Positions 18,398 through 27,586 of a stretch of 64,000 nucleotides of DNA are shown one piece after another. The translations under genes and the position numbers were made by a program. The DNA is from Thermomicrobiales bacterium. GTDB taxonomy: Bacteria; Chloroflexota; Chloroflexia; Thermomicrobiales; UBA6265. How positions within the stretch are numbered: the first letter of the stretch is position 1; the number at the start of each line of letters is the position of its first letter. The notes beneath the pieces are model-generated. The model was not told where the DNA came from. It saw nothing but the letters and a program-made list of their open reading frames with translations, and made no database searches. The DNA lies in contig JAHBVL010000001.1 in NCBI GenBank assembly GCA_019637585.1, positions 248,001 to 312,000 of the forward strand, in the 5' to 3' direction.

Positions 18398-21292
18398 CTG
18401 CAACCCCCACGGGTGTGGGGACAACTCCGGTGAGGGGGTGCACGGTCATGCTGCCACCGGTTCACCCCCACGGGTGTGGGGACAACCCGGGAGGGCCGGG
18501 GCGTCCTCTAGCTGACCGCGGTTCACCCCCACGCGTGTGGGGACAACTTCTTCATGATGCCCTTGGTCACGGCCTGCGCCGGTTCACCCCCACGTGCGTG
18601 GGGACAACGAGACGTCTCCCGACCGGCGACGACAGAAGTGCGGTTCACCCCCACGTGCGTGGGGACAACGAGTTGCTGCGGCTGGCCGGTCTCGATGTAC
18701 AGGGTTCACCCCCACGTGCGTGGGGACAACGCCGGGTGTGAAATTGTGGGAGCGAGCTCTGTCTGGGTTCACCCCACGTGCGTGGGGACAACATCGGAGG
18801 TTTCTGTGATCGGCTCCACCAATCCGGTTCATCCCCACGTGCGTGGGGACAACCAAGACCTCATGCGCGGGGATGTGGCTGGATTCGGTTCACCCCCAGG
18901 TGCGTGGGGACAACGGTGGGGCGGTGGTGATTGCCGCGCCGTCCGGGCGGTTCACCCCGACGTGTGTGGGGACAACACTCGATACGTCTGTGACTGCCGG
19001 GCCGCTCTCGGTTCACCCCCACGTGCGGGGGACAACCTGACCGGATGTCCAGATGCCCATTCGATAGGCGGTTCCCCCCCACGTGTGTGGGGACAACGTG
19101 CATCTCGATTGGTTGTGTCTATTCGCGGCGGTTCACCCCCACGCGTGTGGGGACAACTGGTGCCCATTCAATGGTATTGAGCCGGGAACGGTTCACCCCC
19201 ACGTGTGTGAGGACAACCTCGTCTGCGAGCCCGACAACGATTTCCAGTTCGGTTCACCCCCACGTGCGTGGGGACAACTGGACGACCTGGATCCGCAACC
19301 GCACGCCTGAAGGTTCACCCCCACGTGCGTGGGGACAACCGGGTCCTGAGCCACGATTCGATGATCTCCGGCGGTTCACCCCCACGTGCGTGGGGACAAC
19401 TCGGTCAGAGCGATCGTTATCCGGGCAGGCGCAGGTTCACCCCCACGTGCGTGGGGACAACACCGAATGGGCAGTTGGAGGACCACGTAGAGCCGGTTCA
19501 CCCCCACGTGCGTGGGGACAACGGAGCGATGCTGGGGAGGCAAGTTGCCGTCCACGGTTCACCCCCACGTGCGTGGGGACAACAGCGTGCCGGCGTACGC
19601 GAGGATGTGCCGCCACGGTTCACCCCCACGTGCGTGGGGACAACGACCCTCTGGCGAAAACCAAGGACTCTCATGACGGTTCACCCCCACGTGCGTGGGG
19701 ACAACCGGTGTCCCCGCCGTCATCAGGCGGTGATGCCCGGTTCACCCCCACGCACGTGGGGACAACCCCCTGCACTGGACCTGGGAGTTGAACGAACGCG
19801 GTTCACCCCCACGCACGTGGGGACAACTCCAGATGCCCAGCCCTCGCCTCTCGGTGCAACGGTTCACCCCCACGCACGTGGGGACAACTGGAGCCGCGAG
19901 ACAGCAATTGAGTTGAGAGACGGTTCACCCCCACGCACGTGGGGACAACCTTTACTTTCGAAACGTTGAGGCGTCGACCTTCGGTTCACCCCCACGCACG
20001 TGGGGACAACTGGCGCTCTGGCCGAGCGAGTCAAGTAACTCTCGGTTCACCCCCACGCACGTGGGGACAACAGCGAGTCGCGCAGCTGCCAATGGAGACA
20101 GCCCGGTTCACCCCCACGCACGTGGGGACAACTTCAGCCGGTCAGCCGGGCGAGGCCAACCACGAGGTTCACCCCCACGCACGTGGGGACAACCGTTCCG
20201 TCCGGCAACGTCACGCGCCACCGTGCGGTTCACCCCCACGCACGTGGGGACAACATGTGCTGCGCCGGGTCGATGTAGCCCGCGTACGGTTCACCCCCAC
20301 GCACGTGGGGACAACAATGGCATCGCCTGCGAGCAACTCATTACCATCGGTTCACCCCCACGCACGTGGGGACAACTCAGTGGAGATGAGTGGGCGCCTG
20401 AGTCCCGTCGGTTCACCCCCACGCACGTGGGGACAACTGGAGTGGGTGCTTGTCCACTCTCGGCCTCGACGGTTCACCCCCACGCACGTGGGGACAACTG
20501 ATACATCGCGATCTACCAATCAGCAGCCAGCGGTTCACCCCCACGCACGTGGGGGACAACAAATTGAAATACGATTTCTCGGTCAAGCAGCTCGGTTCAC
20601 CCCCACGCACGTGGGGACAACTATGTGCTCCCAGCGGCGAAGGCCGGACTGCACGGTTCACCCCCACGCACGTGGGGACAACCCACTCGCTCAAAATGAG
20701 CTTGCGCCGCCGCTCGGTTCACCCCCACGCACGTGGGGACAACCCGGTCCGGATCGCCGCGCAACATCGAGCGCGCGGTTCACCCCCACGCACGTGGGGA
20801 CAACACGGGACCTCCACCTCCACCGGTTTGAGCCTCCGGTTCACCCCCACGCACGTGGGGACAACATGACTTGCGTCAAACCCAAAGACTCTCGCTGCGG
20901 TTCACCCCCACGCACGTGGGGACAACGGAGTGGCCTTTGCACCGTCGATGAGGTACTACGGTTCACCCCCACGCACGTGGGGACAACTGCCAGCACCACG
21001 CATAGGCGATATCCCCGCACGGTTCACCCCCACGCACGTGGGGACAACTCAATCGCTCCCTTCAACCCCTCGATGTCGCCCGGTTCACCCCCACGCACGT
21101 GGGGACAACCCAAAAATCGGGGCTATTTTCTAGACCGATTACGGTTCACCCCCACGCACGTGGGGACAACATCAGCAGGAATCACAGCAAACCCAGCTTT
21201 GTAGGTTCACCCCCACGCACGTGGGGACAACAAATCATCAAGCACGCGGCCGAGGAGTCGATTCGGTTCACCCCCACGCACGTGGGGACAAC
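18398..21292 (-). CRISPR. Type I-E CRISPR array, 48 repeats and 47 spacers
   Basis: Counted by hand. Repeats are 28 bp. In the transcribed (minus) sense they begin GTTGTCCCCACG, have a two-base loop, then CGTGGGG, and end GTGAACC, forming a 7-bp hairpin. Spacers are mostly 33 bp (period 61). The minus-sense orientation follows from the GTGAACC end, which corresponds to the 5' handle of I-E crRNAs, and from cas1-cas2 lying at the high-coordinate side. Repeats degenerate only at the low-coordinate end (18398-19157), as expected for the oldest end. The 26 leader-side repeats (19739 onward) have loop CA on the plus strand, while most of the older ones have TG. In 41 of 47 spacers the first base after GTGAACC is G, probably PAM-derived. 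Confidence 0.98.
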
Positions 21293-21311
21293 ACTTCCCT
21301 TTTCCGCGCCG
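21293..21311 (-). promoter_or_regulatory. 19-bp gap between cas2 stop and first CRISPR repeat
   Basis: This is the only non-coding sequence available as a leader. It is GC-rich with a GGAAAAGGGAAG stretch and shows no promoter. Any leader or Cas1-Cas2 recognition sequence must therefore extend into the 3' end of cas2, and the array may be transcribed by read-through from the cas operon. Confidence 0.5.
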
Positions 21312-21584
21312 CTACTGGGTTGTGATGAGCGAAAGGCCCTCGAAGTCTCGCACGATTCTGCTCCGGTCTCCGATCATTTGCATGGCGTATCCCTGTTCGG
21401 TGTTGGTGCTGTAGATGAGCACTGCGCTGCCGTCCCGCATGCCGTCGACGATCTTTTCCCACAACCGATCGCGGACCATCGCCGACACCCGGCCGACGAA
21501 CACACCCGCTTTGACTTCGATCAGCCATTTGGTCAGTTCGCCGCGGGCGCTTGGCGATACCCGTTCGAGAATCAGCACGATCAT
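21312..21584 (-). CDS. cas2: CRISPR-associated endonuclease Cas2, type I-E
   Basis: 90 residues from the ATG at 21584, which overlaps the cas1 stop (ATGA). The start MIVLILERVSPSARGELTKWLIEVKAGVF is typical of I-E Cas2 (CasT), with LWEKIVDGMRDGSAVLIYST in the middle. Cas2 dimers bridge two Cas1 dimers in the spacer-integration complex. A longer open frame to 21650 is a shadow inside cas1. Confidence 0.96.
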   Translation of the reverse strand: MIVLILERVSPSARGELTKWLIEVKAGVFVGRVSAMVRDRLWEKIVDGMRDGSAVLIYSTNTEQGYAMQMIGDRSRIVRDFEGLSLITTQ

Positions 21585-22522
21585 GCTTCTTCCTCCGAAT
21601 GGGCCGCGTAGTTCTCGCCGCCCGGTACGATACCAAGGGTGGGGTCCCACAGTCCTCCGGGAGCGGCCAGTTCGGAATCGATCCGCGCTTCTTCGTCCGC
21701 AATTGAGACGCTCAGCACCCGATCGATATCGTCGACGATCCGGGAGAGCAACCGCTGTTCGTGAAAGAGGTCGCGGCAGCGCAGGCGCACCCGCCGTTCG
21801 AGGTCGTCTGGATTGTCGGCCACTGCATCGAAAGCCGCCGGAATCGTGATCTCGACTTTGTAGAGATCGGCGATATCATAGACAAAGCTAAGCATCTTGC
21901 CGGTGTGCACGAACCCGAGCGCGGTCGAGTATCCCGCCGCCACGATCGCCGCCTGACAAATGCCGTACAGGGTGCTGTTCGCCGCCGAAAGCGCTCGATT
22001 GATCGGGTCGGCCTCTTTCCAACTCGTTCTCTTGTAGGAGCGCCCCGTCCACTCAACACCGGTTTCGCGGCTCTTCCTGGCATAGGTGTCCCGAATTCGC
22101 ACCCCTTCCATGCCGCGCACCTGTTGCAGCGAGAGTCCTTCGGGCAGTTGCTCGGCGAAACGGACGCGGTACATGTTGAACACCACGTCCAGGCGCTTCA
22201 CCGGATCAGCCCAGAGCATTGCCTGCTTCAACAATCGCCGCGACGACCGCGTTTCCCCCAATCCCTGGGCGTAAAACCGGACGCCCTGCTCGCCGGTCCA
22301 GAAGACGAGGCAGCCGGCTTCGGCCAGGGACCGCATGGCCGCGTGAGAAACGGTCGTGCCCGGACCGAGCATCAGGACCATCAGCGAGGTGCACGGCACC
22401 GGTGTCTTCCCCTGCGCATCGTAAATGGCGATCGCCTTGGCCTCCTGCTCGATCTTGGCGTGATCGACGTAGAGGTAGCTCCAGCTATCACGGATCTTGG
22501 GCAGGATATGGAGGTCCTCCAT
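21581..22522 (-). CDS. cas1: CRISPR-associated integrase Cas1, type I-E
   Basis: 313 residues. It shows the I-E form DSWSYLYVDHAKIEQEAKAIAIYD, MVLMLGPGTTVSHAAMRSLAEAGCLVFWTGEQG, the catalytic region RALSAANSTLYGICQAAIV (metal-binding glutamate/asparagine area) and LGFVHTGKMLSFVYDIADLYK with the conserved histidine and aspartate. It cuts and joins spacers at the leader-repeat junction. The start ATG is three bases after the cas6e stop. Confidence 0.97.
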   Translation of the reverse strand: MEDLHILPKIRDSWSYLYVDHAKIEQEAKAIAIYDAQGKTPVPCTSLMVLMLGPGTTVSHAAMRSLAEAGCLVFWTGEQGVRFYAQGLGETRSSRRLLKQAMLWADPVKRLDVVFNMYRVRFAEQLPEGLSLQQVRGMEGVRIRDTYARKSRETGVEWTGRSYKRTSWKEADPINRALSAANSTLYGICQAAIVAAGYSTALGFVHTGKMLSFVYDIADLYKVEITIPAAFDAVADNPDDLERRVRLRCRDLFHEQRLLSRIVDDIDRVLSVSIADEEARIDSELAAPGGLWDPTLGIVPGGENYAAHSEEEA

Positions 22523-22525
22523 GGG

Positions 22526-23227
22526 TCATGTCCTGACCGGGGCGATGGAGAGGAGGCCGAATCCGTAGGCTTTGCCCGGTCCGATGCCGGAGATGAGGGC
22601 GGCGCGGAATTGGTCGGGGTCGGTGACCGTCAGCAGTCCCTCGAAAACAGCTGCCTGAAATGTCAGCGGTCGGTCGGGGTACTCCTTCCTGCCGGTTTGC
22701 CTGGCGCCCAGGCGATCCCCCTTGTGAATCTCGAGCTGGTCGACGCGAAAACCATGCTGCTCACCCTTGCGCTCCAGCCAATGCTTCTGCTCGCCCTCGC
22801 CAAAGAGCTGAACACGCTTGCCGATCATGTCATCGGCGATGCCATTTCGTGGTTTGAGCACGCGCCGTGTTGGGTTGGCCCGCAACCGAAAGCGAAGTTG
22901 GTCGTCCACGGTCAGTCTCTTGTAGACAGCACCGATGTCCTTCACCGCTGGATTGATGCCCCCCAAGTCATCGACCAGATAGCCAGCCGGCAGGACGTTC
23001 CAATTCGGTTCCTGCTCCGACTGAACGAGCATCACCGGCTGTCGCTGCTGGTGGTCGGCGGCTTCGAGGCGATAGAGAATGCCGAATTCAGCGCGAGGCG
23101 CGTCGCCCATCGCCGTCGGGAACGCTTTCATGATCCTCTGGTGCAGCGCGTGGCAATTGGCCAGATCGCGCTGGACGTCGTAATCCATTGGGTCGAGCAC
23201 GAGGCGCGAGAGAAATGTGTCAGACAT
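22526..23227 (-). CDS. cas6e: crRNA-processing endoribonuclease Cas6e
   Basis: 233 residues from the ATG at 23227, preceded by AGGAGAGG; it overlaps the end of cas5 by eight bases. The start MSDTFLSRLVLDP and the N-terminal histidine (CHALHQRIMKAFP) fit Cas6e/CasE, as does the glycine-rich C-terminal loop LISGIGPGKAYGFGLLSI. It binds the repeat hairpin, cuts just 3' of the stem and stays bound as part of Cascade. Confidence 0.95.
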   Translation of the reverse strand: MSDTFLSRLVLDPMDYDVQRDLANCHALHQRIMKAFPTAMGDAPRAEFGILYRLEAADHQQRQPVMLVQSEQEPNWNVLPAGYLVDDLGGINPAVKDIGAVYKRLTVDDQLRFRLRANPTRRVLKPRNGIADDMIGKRVQLFGEGEQKHWLERKGEQHGFRVDQLEIHKGDRLGARQTGRKEYPDRPLTFQAAVFEGLLTVTDPDQFRAALISGIGPGKAYGFGLLSIAPVRT

Positions 23228-23948
23228 CTTCAACCTCTCCTATGGGCACCTTGTCTGTTCCATCACCGATGTCGCAAAAGTCGGTCTTGACGTAGCGAGG
23301 AAGGTACTGACGGGTGAGAAACGCCGCGCCACTTGCCGGTTGATCGATCCTGCGCTCAGCTCCTTGCTGTGGCGACACCTCGATCACGAACCGCAGTCGT
23401 TCTGACCACTCGGCTGGAGCTTTCTTGAACTGGTCGGCCTGCTTCTGCGTCGGATTCCATGGATGTTCCCGAAGCGCGGTGCACAGATCACAGTCTGTGC
23501 GAATCCCCTCGTGTTTCGGCAAAGCAATGGGCCGGCCGGGAACAAATGACTTGCGTCCAAGAAAGAGCTGCCATTGCGGATCATCAAGCGCCTGCTCGAT
23601 CTGGATAAGCAGCGAGTCACCCGGCGCCTCCAATCCGACCAGAAAATCGGCATCGGCCAGGTAGTAGCGATTGGAAAGCACTGTCCCGGTTCTGCGTCCG
23701 TCGACGCGCACGGTGGTTCCCAGCGTGTGATAGTCACGGCGAACCGCTCCTTCCCGGTTCACACGCACACCCATCCGGAGTGCGCTCAAGTCATCGACCG
23801 AAGCGTCACGTGGTCTCCCCATGGCGGCACAGATGAGACCAATCACGCCGCTTTTCGACGGCTCAAGACCAGTGTCTCGCTCGCCGAAACGGCTTTGTGT
23901 CCCCCACGATTGCATCGGCCCTGCCAAACGCAGCAGCAGAGTCGCCAT
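23220..23948 (-). CDS. cas5: Cascade subunit Cas5e
   Basis: 242 residues from the ATG at 23948 (CGGAG upstream); an upstream in-frame codon at 23975 lies inside cas7. It has LLRLAGPMQSWGTQSRFGERDTGLEPSKSGVIGLI, the standard CasD start, and the thumb region DYHTLGTTVRVDGR. It caps the 5' handle of the crRNA in Cascade and contacts Cse1. The ATG follows the cas7 stop by one base. Confidence 0.95.
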   Translation of the reverse strand: MATLLLRLAGPMQSWGTQSRFGERDTGLEPSKSGVIGLICAAMGRPRDASVDDLSALRMGVRVNREGAVRRDYHTLGTTVRVDGRRTGTVLSNRYYLADADFLVGLEAPGDSLLIQIEQALDDPQWQLFLGRKSFVPGRPIALPKHEGIRTDCDLCTALREHPWNPTQKQADQFKKAPAEWSERLRFVIEVSPQQGAERRIDQPASGAAFLTRQYLPRYVKTDFCDIGDGTDKVPIGEVEDV

Positions 23949-23949
23949 C

Positions 23950-25107
23950 TCAGGCTCCGGCGCCTGATGCGGCAAACGACGACGACACCGTTGCGCCCAT
24001 CAGATCGTCCACTGAATCCAGTTTCGAACTCTTGAGAGCAACGATTCCATCGCCATACATCGAATCGGTGACCACGCGCGCGCCGACGATCTGTTTCGTG
24101 CCGTACATTGATGTCAGACGGCCCCAATAGCTATCAAGCTCGCGAACGGAAGATGCCACCAGATCACCATCGGCGGATGGCCTGACTGGTTTGACAAACG
24201 CGTTGGCAAGAGACCATTGTCCACGTTTCCGGACGACAGCCAACACGAGCGAAGGCGGATTCTGTGCCGCAAAGCTATTCTGCTTTCCAGTTGGCACTGC
24301 GGCTATGAAGGCGGACAGAAATGCGGAGAGCGAGCGACTTGCGAGATCGTCATCGCCATCGAGGTTTTTCGTCAGTTGGCCGATGTCGATGTTCGCATAT
24401 CGATAGAAGCAGGAAGAGTTGAACTCAACGGTGCCGAGCATGCCTGCACCGGTGTCATCTTCGTCTGATGGGCGATCGTCGACCGCAGTGAAGAAGTCGA
24501 ACTCGGCGGTGAGCTGATTCGTAGAGATCGCGTGGGCTACCTGGCAGGCCGCGTCACGATTGAGTCCTGGTGCGTCGGCGATCATTCGTCCAAAGAGCGC
24601 CAGGTCCGCCGCTTTTCGGCCATTCAGCGCCTCTTTCAGTTGATCCGAAATCTCTTTCGGCAGCGCTTCTTTGGCTTTCTTCTTGCTCGCCGCTGCGTCG
24701 GTTTGCATGCCAATGAGCGTGTCCCAGTTCTTCTCGCACACGTCGACGATCCGATCGATCTCATCATTGCCCAGGAAGAGCAAGTACTGGGTTTCTCCTT
24801 TGTCCAGCTTGAGACCAGCACCGGGAACGACGGCCTCGGCGACGCGCAATGCCTCATCGAAATCGCGCTCTCGCAATTTGAGTCGCTCCGCAACGGCCCG
24901 CGTCAGCCGTTTGGTCCGCTCGGCGCGATGTTCGGCCGGCAACAACTCATCGTCCTTGAATGCCATTCGCACTGCGCGTTTCTGACACTGGCTGGAGATT
25001 CGGGCACGACGGTATCCCCCAAACTCGCAGTCTTTGGGCGATCCAGTGTCGTCACGATTCAAATTCGAGGGAGCGAAATTCTGGAGGAGATGGAGCTCGA
25101 CGATCAT
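23950..25107 (-). CDS. cas7: Cascade backbone subunit Cas7e
   Basis: 385 residues. MIVELHLLQNFAPSNLNRDDTGSPKDCEFGGYRRARISSQCQKR... is the CasC/Cse4 N-terminus. Six copies form the Cascade backbone and force every sixth guide base out of pairing. GAAAGGACCATC just upstream provides a ribosome-binding site. It is separated from cse2 by 92 bp, the only noticeable gap in the operon. Confidence 0.96.
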   Translation of the reverse strand: MIVELHLLQNFAPSNLNRDDTGSPKDCEFGGYRRARISSQCQKRAVRMAFKDDELLPAEHRAERTKRLTRAVAERLKLRERDFDEALRVAEAVVPGAGLKLDKGETQYLLFLGNDEIDRIVDVCEKNWDTLIGMQTDAAASKKKAKEALPKEISDQLKEALNGRKAADLALFGRMIADAPGLNRDAACQVAHAISTNQLTAEFDFFTAVDDRPSDEDDTGAGMLGTVEFNSSCFYRYANIDIGQLTKNLDGDDDLASRSLSAFLSAFIAAVPTGKQNSFAAQNPPSLVLAVVRKRGQWSLANAFVKPVRPSADGDLVASSVRELDSYWGRLTSMYGTKQIVGARVVTDSMYGDGIVALKSSKLDSVDDLMGATVSSSFAASGAGA

Positions 25108-25199
25108 GATGGTCCTTTCCTGGTTGTGGTCGGGTTATGCCCTTACGGGATCGAATGAAACAAAGACACGCCACGGGTCCGGGATCGAATCAGGCAGGA

Positions 25200-25901
25200 T
25201 CACTCATCGGCCATTTCTTCATCCTCACCTTCTTCCGTGGCGGGAGCAGCGCCACCCGAGCCTGTCTCTTCTCGCCAAAAATCCCTTGCCCATCTGAGCT
25301 GGACATGCCGATCCGGGTGATCCCATTGACGCAAGTCTTCCGCGAGCTGTTTCCAGTCCACCGGGATGCTGTTCCCCTCCAGCATCTGGACGACTCCCCG
25401 GAGCTGGGGCGGGAGATCCTCGAACGAGCTGTCCAACAGAGCCATCAGCCGCCGTTCGACACCGGACCGTCCCTGGCGCTGCGGTGCCGCATCGGGAGCA
25501 ACCTCGTCGTCATCCTGATCAGATGCGTCTTCGGAAGCGGTTCGCTCACTCCCTCGTTCCAGGCGCCGCAGCGATTCTCCGAAACTCTGATGGCCCTTTG
25601 GCAAATCGCCGGGTGTAAATGGATGGGGGTAGCTGCCGAACAGGGTGGCGACCAGATGCGCTACCGCTTCATCTCGCTTCGATAGCCGCTCGCTGCCCAA
25701 CATGGGAACGAGCACCGGCAACACTTCGATCGCTTCACCCGGTTTCTTGCCGAGCCCGCGTCGCAGCGCCGCGAGTCTGGCTCGGCTGACTGATCGCATG
25801 AAGTTGCTCTGCTCGGACTCCTCGCGGGGCGCCAGCGCCGCAAGATGCCGAATCAATAAAGGAACGTCCAGTTCTGCATACTCTTTCGCGGTGGCGGTCA
25901 T
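25200..25901 (-). CDS. cse2: Cascade small subunit Cse2
   Basis: 233 residues from the ATG at 25901, which overlaps the cse1 stop by four bases. Features of CasB are the all-helical fold, LAALRRGLGKKPGEA and VAHLVATLFGSYPHPF. A long acidic insertion (about residues 125-150, with DASDQDDDEV) and an acidic C-terminus (EEGEDEEMADE) are larger than in E. coli, whose protein is about 160 residues. Two copies stabilise the R-loop. Confidence 0.92.
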   Translation of the reverse strand: MTATAKEYAELDVPLLIRHLAALAPREESEQSNFMRSVSRARLAALRRGLGKKPGEAIEVLPVLVPMLGSERLSKRDEAVAHLVATLFGSYPHPFTPGDLPKGHQSFGESLRRLERGSERTASEDASDQDDDEVAPDAAPQRQGRSGVERRLMALLDSSFEDLPPQLRGVVQMLEGNSIPVDWKQLAEDLRQWDHPDRHVQLRWARDFWREETGSGGAAPATEEGEDEEMADE

Positions 25902-27586
25902 GCTGCTTCCTCCTCCTTCTTCTCCTCGATGCCCAGGCTCTTGATGTAACGGCGAGTTACCCAATTCAGCTGGCTGTTGAAACGATCCTGCGCCGGCGCG
26001 ACTGCACGCAGGGTTTCGCTCTCCCGGCCCAATGCAGCGACCGATTCATCAAATACCCGTTGAGCGGTTTTCCTGACGTGCTCGGCCCATTGGCCCAAGC
26101 GACGCACACGGGCGTCGTCCAGATCAGGGTTGTCGGGATTCCCGTACTTCTCAGGCGGATGCACGAGTTCTACGATCAGTTCGCGAAATGGTCCTTCCAG
26201 TCGCGGCCAGAAGCGGCGCTCCATCCCCAGCGACTCGATGAGATTGGCTACCGTCGCTTTGTCGACTGTTTCACCCGGGCTGGGCAGCAACCGTTCCGCC
26301 AGGAGCTGCAAAGGGCGTTGATAGGTCGTGCCGTCCCTGCCGGTTCGGCTCCCGGCGGTAAAGAGGAATCCGACACGGATGTTGGCGAATTCGAGCGCAT
26401 CGGCCAGATCGGCGGTCAGCTCGGGATCCGTCAGGTAGTCGATGGGAAGATCGAATCGCTCGGCTCGCCAGAGGATCTTCAGCGCCCGGTCGCTCAACAT
26501 GCCCAGAACATCCGCCTGCAGCACACCCGGCACCATGTCTTCATGAGACTCCGCGATCTCAGCGATCCAGCTCGCGGTTTGCGGACGGGCGACGCCACGT
26601 GCTGAGCTCATTTGGCAGAGCGACGTGAAGTCACGCCAGAGCGCCCGATTTGTGTCGAACCTGACCGGCAGATGCGCAGGCTCGCCCTGCTTTGCACCCT
26701 TGTTCGGGCGAAATGCGACCATTTGCTCATAGCCGATCCGCGTCGAAGGGTCTTTCAGCTGCTCTCCCTTCATCAGGACAACCGACTTCACAACCCAGCG
26801 GCCATCGATCATTTCCGGTTCCGAGAGAAGCAGCCGCCGGCTCTGCCACGTCAGCCAATCGGCGCAACCCGCGGGGCGCAAACGGTCCCTGGCAGTTGTT
26901 GGCTCATCCCGCTCCCAGGCCGGCTGATCGTCGTCGTACGAATCGAACGGAAAGCCGTTGGCGTGGTCGTAGCGCGCGAGGTTGAGCATCAATGTCTCGA
27001 AGAGCGACGTACCGCGAAGCAGGACCAGGGCGCTGTTGGCCAGCGGCGCACCGTCCGCCGATCGATCGTTGGGATTGTCGAAACTCACCAGACCGCCGAG
27101 CGCGAACGCCTGCATTGCGACTAATGCGCGTGCCGCCGCCGCTTCGGAAATGCCGTGGTTTTCACCGCGCAAGGTGTTGTCGAACGCACTGGCGTCGAGC
27201 TCGGGAAGGAGCTTGGCGGACCGCCACGGATCCTTTGTGGTGATGCCGGGTGTTTGATAGAAGGGGTGGGTCGGATGGAAAAGATCGAATCGCTCTTTCC
27301 ATTCATCGAGATAGGCTTCGATCTTCGGCCATTTCGAGAACGAACCGCTCTGCCAGAGATCAACCCACGCCTCCTGATCTGCCGGTCCGTTGAGTGACCG
27401 ATGCAGAATCGCCAGCAGCAGGCGATGCAGGGAGCCTGTCACCAATGGCGACGGATCGTAGATTTCCTGCAGTTCCTCCGAGTGCGCCAGCACATCGCGA
27501 AGGCCAAGCAACTCGATTTCGCTATTGGTGCCTTTCTTTCGTACGCACGGTATCCATGGCGCGTCGACGAGATTGAATGACGCCAC
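25898..27586 (-). CDS. cse1: Cascade large subunit Cse1 (Cas8e)
   Basis: 562 residues starting with GTG and overlapping the cas3 stop by one base. MASFNLVDAPWIPC and the segment HPFYQTPGI, together with GENHGISEAAAARALVAMQAF, identify CasA. It recognises the PAM in double-stranded DNA and recruits Cas3. The C-terminal four-helix bundle region ends EEKKEEEAA. Confidence 0.95.
   Translation of the reverse strand: MASFNLVDAPWIPCVRKKGTNSEIELLGLRDVLAHSEELQEIYDPSPLVTGSLHRLLLAILHRSLNGPADQEAWVDLWQSGSFSKWPKIEAYLDEWKERFDLFHPTHPFYQTPGITTKDPWRSAKLLPELDASAFDNTLRGENHGISEAAAARALVAMQAFALGGLVSFDNPNDRSADGAPLANSALVLLRGTSLFETLMLNLARYDHANGFPFDSYDDDQPAWERDEPTTARDRLRPAGCADWLTWQSRRLLLSEPEMIDGRWVVKSVVLMKGEQLKDPSTRIGYEQMVAFRPNKGAKQGEPAHLPVRFDTNRALWRDFTSLCQMSSARGVARPQTASWIAEIAESHEDMVPGVLQADVLGMLSDRALKILWRAERFDLPIDYLTDPELTADLADALEFANIRVGFLFTAGSRTGRDGTTYQRPLQLLAERLLPSPGETVDKATVANLIESLGMERRFWPRLEGPFRELIVELVHPPEKYGNPDNPDLDDARVRRLGQWAEHVRKTAQRVFDESVAALGRESETLRAVAPAQDRFNSQLNWVTRRYIKSLGIEEKKEEEAA

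Noticed and set aside
18415-21204. Long open frames across the CRISPR array (for example 19045-19791 and 19939-21204)
   Set aside because: They encode the repeated peptide FTPTHVGTT/VHPHARGDN, which is just the translated repeat. They have no start signals and arise because the 61-bp unit keeps several frames open.
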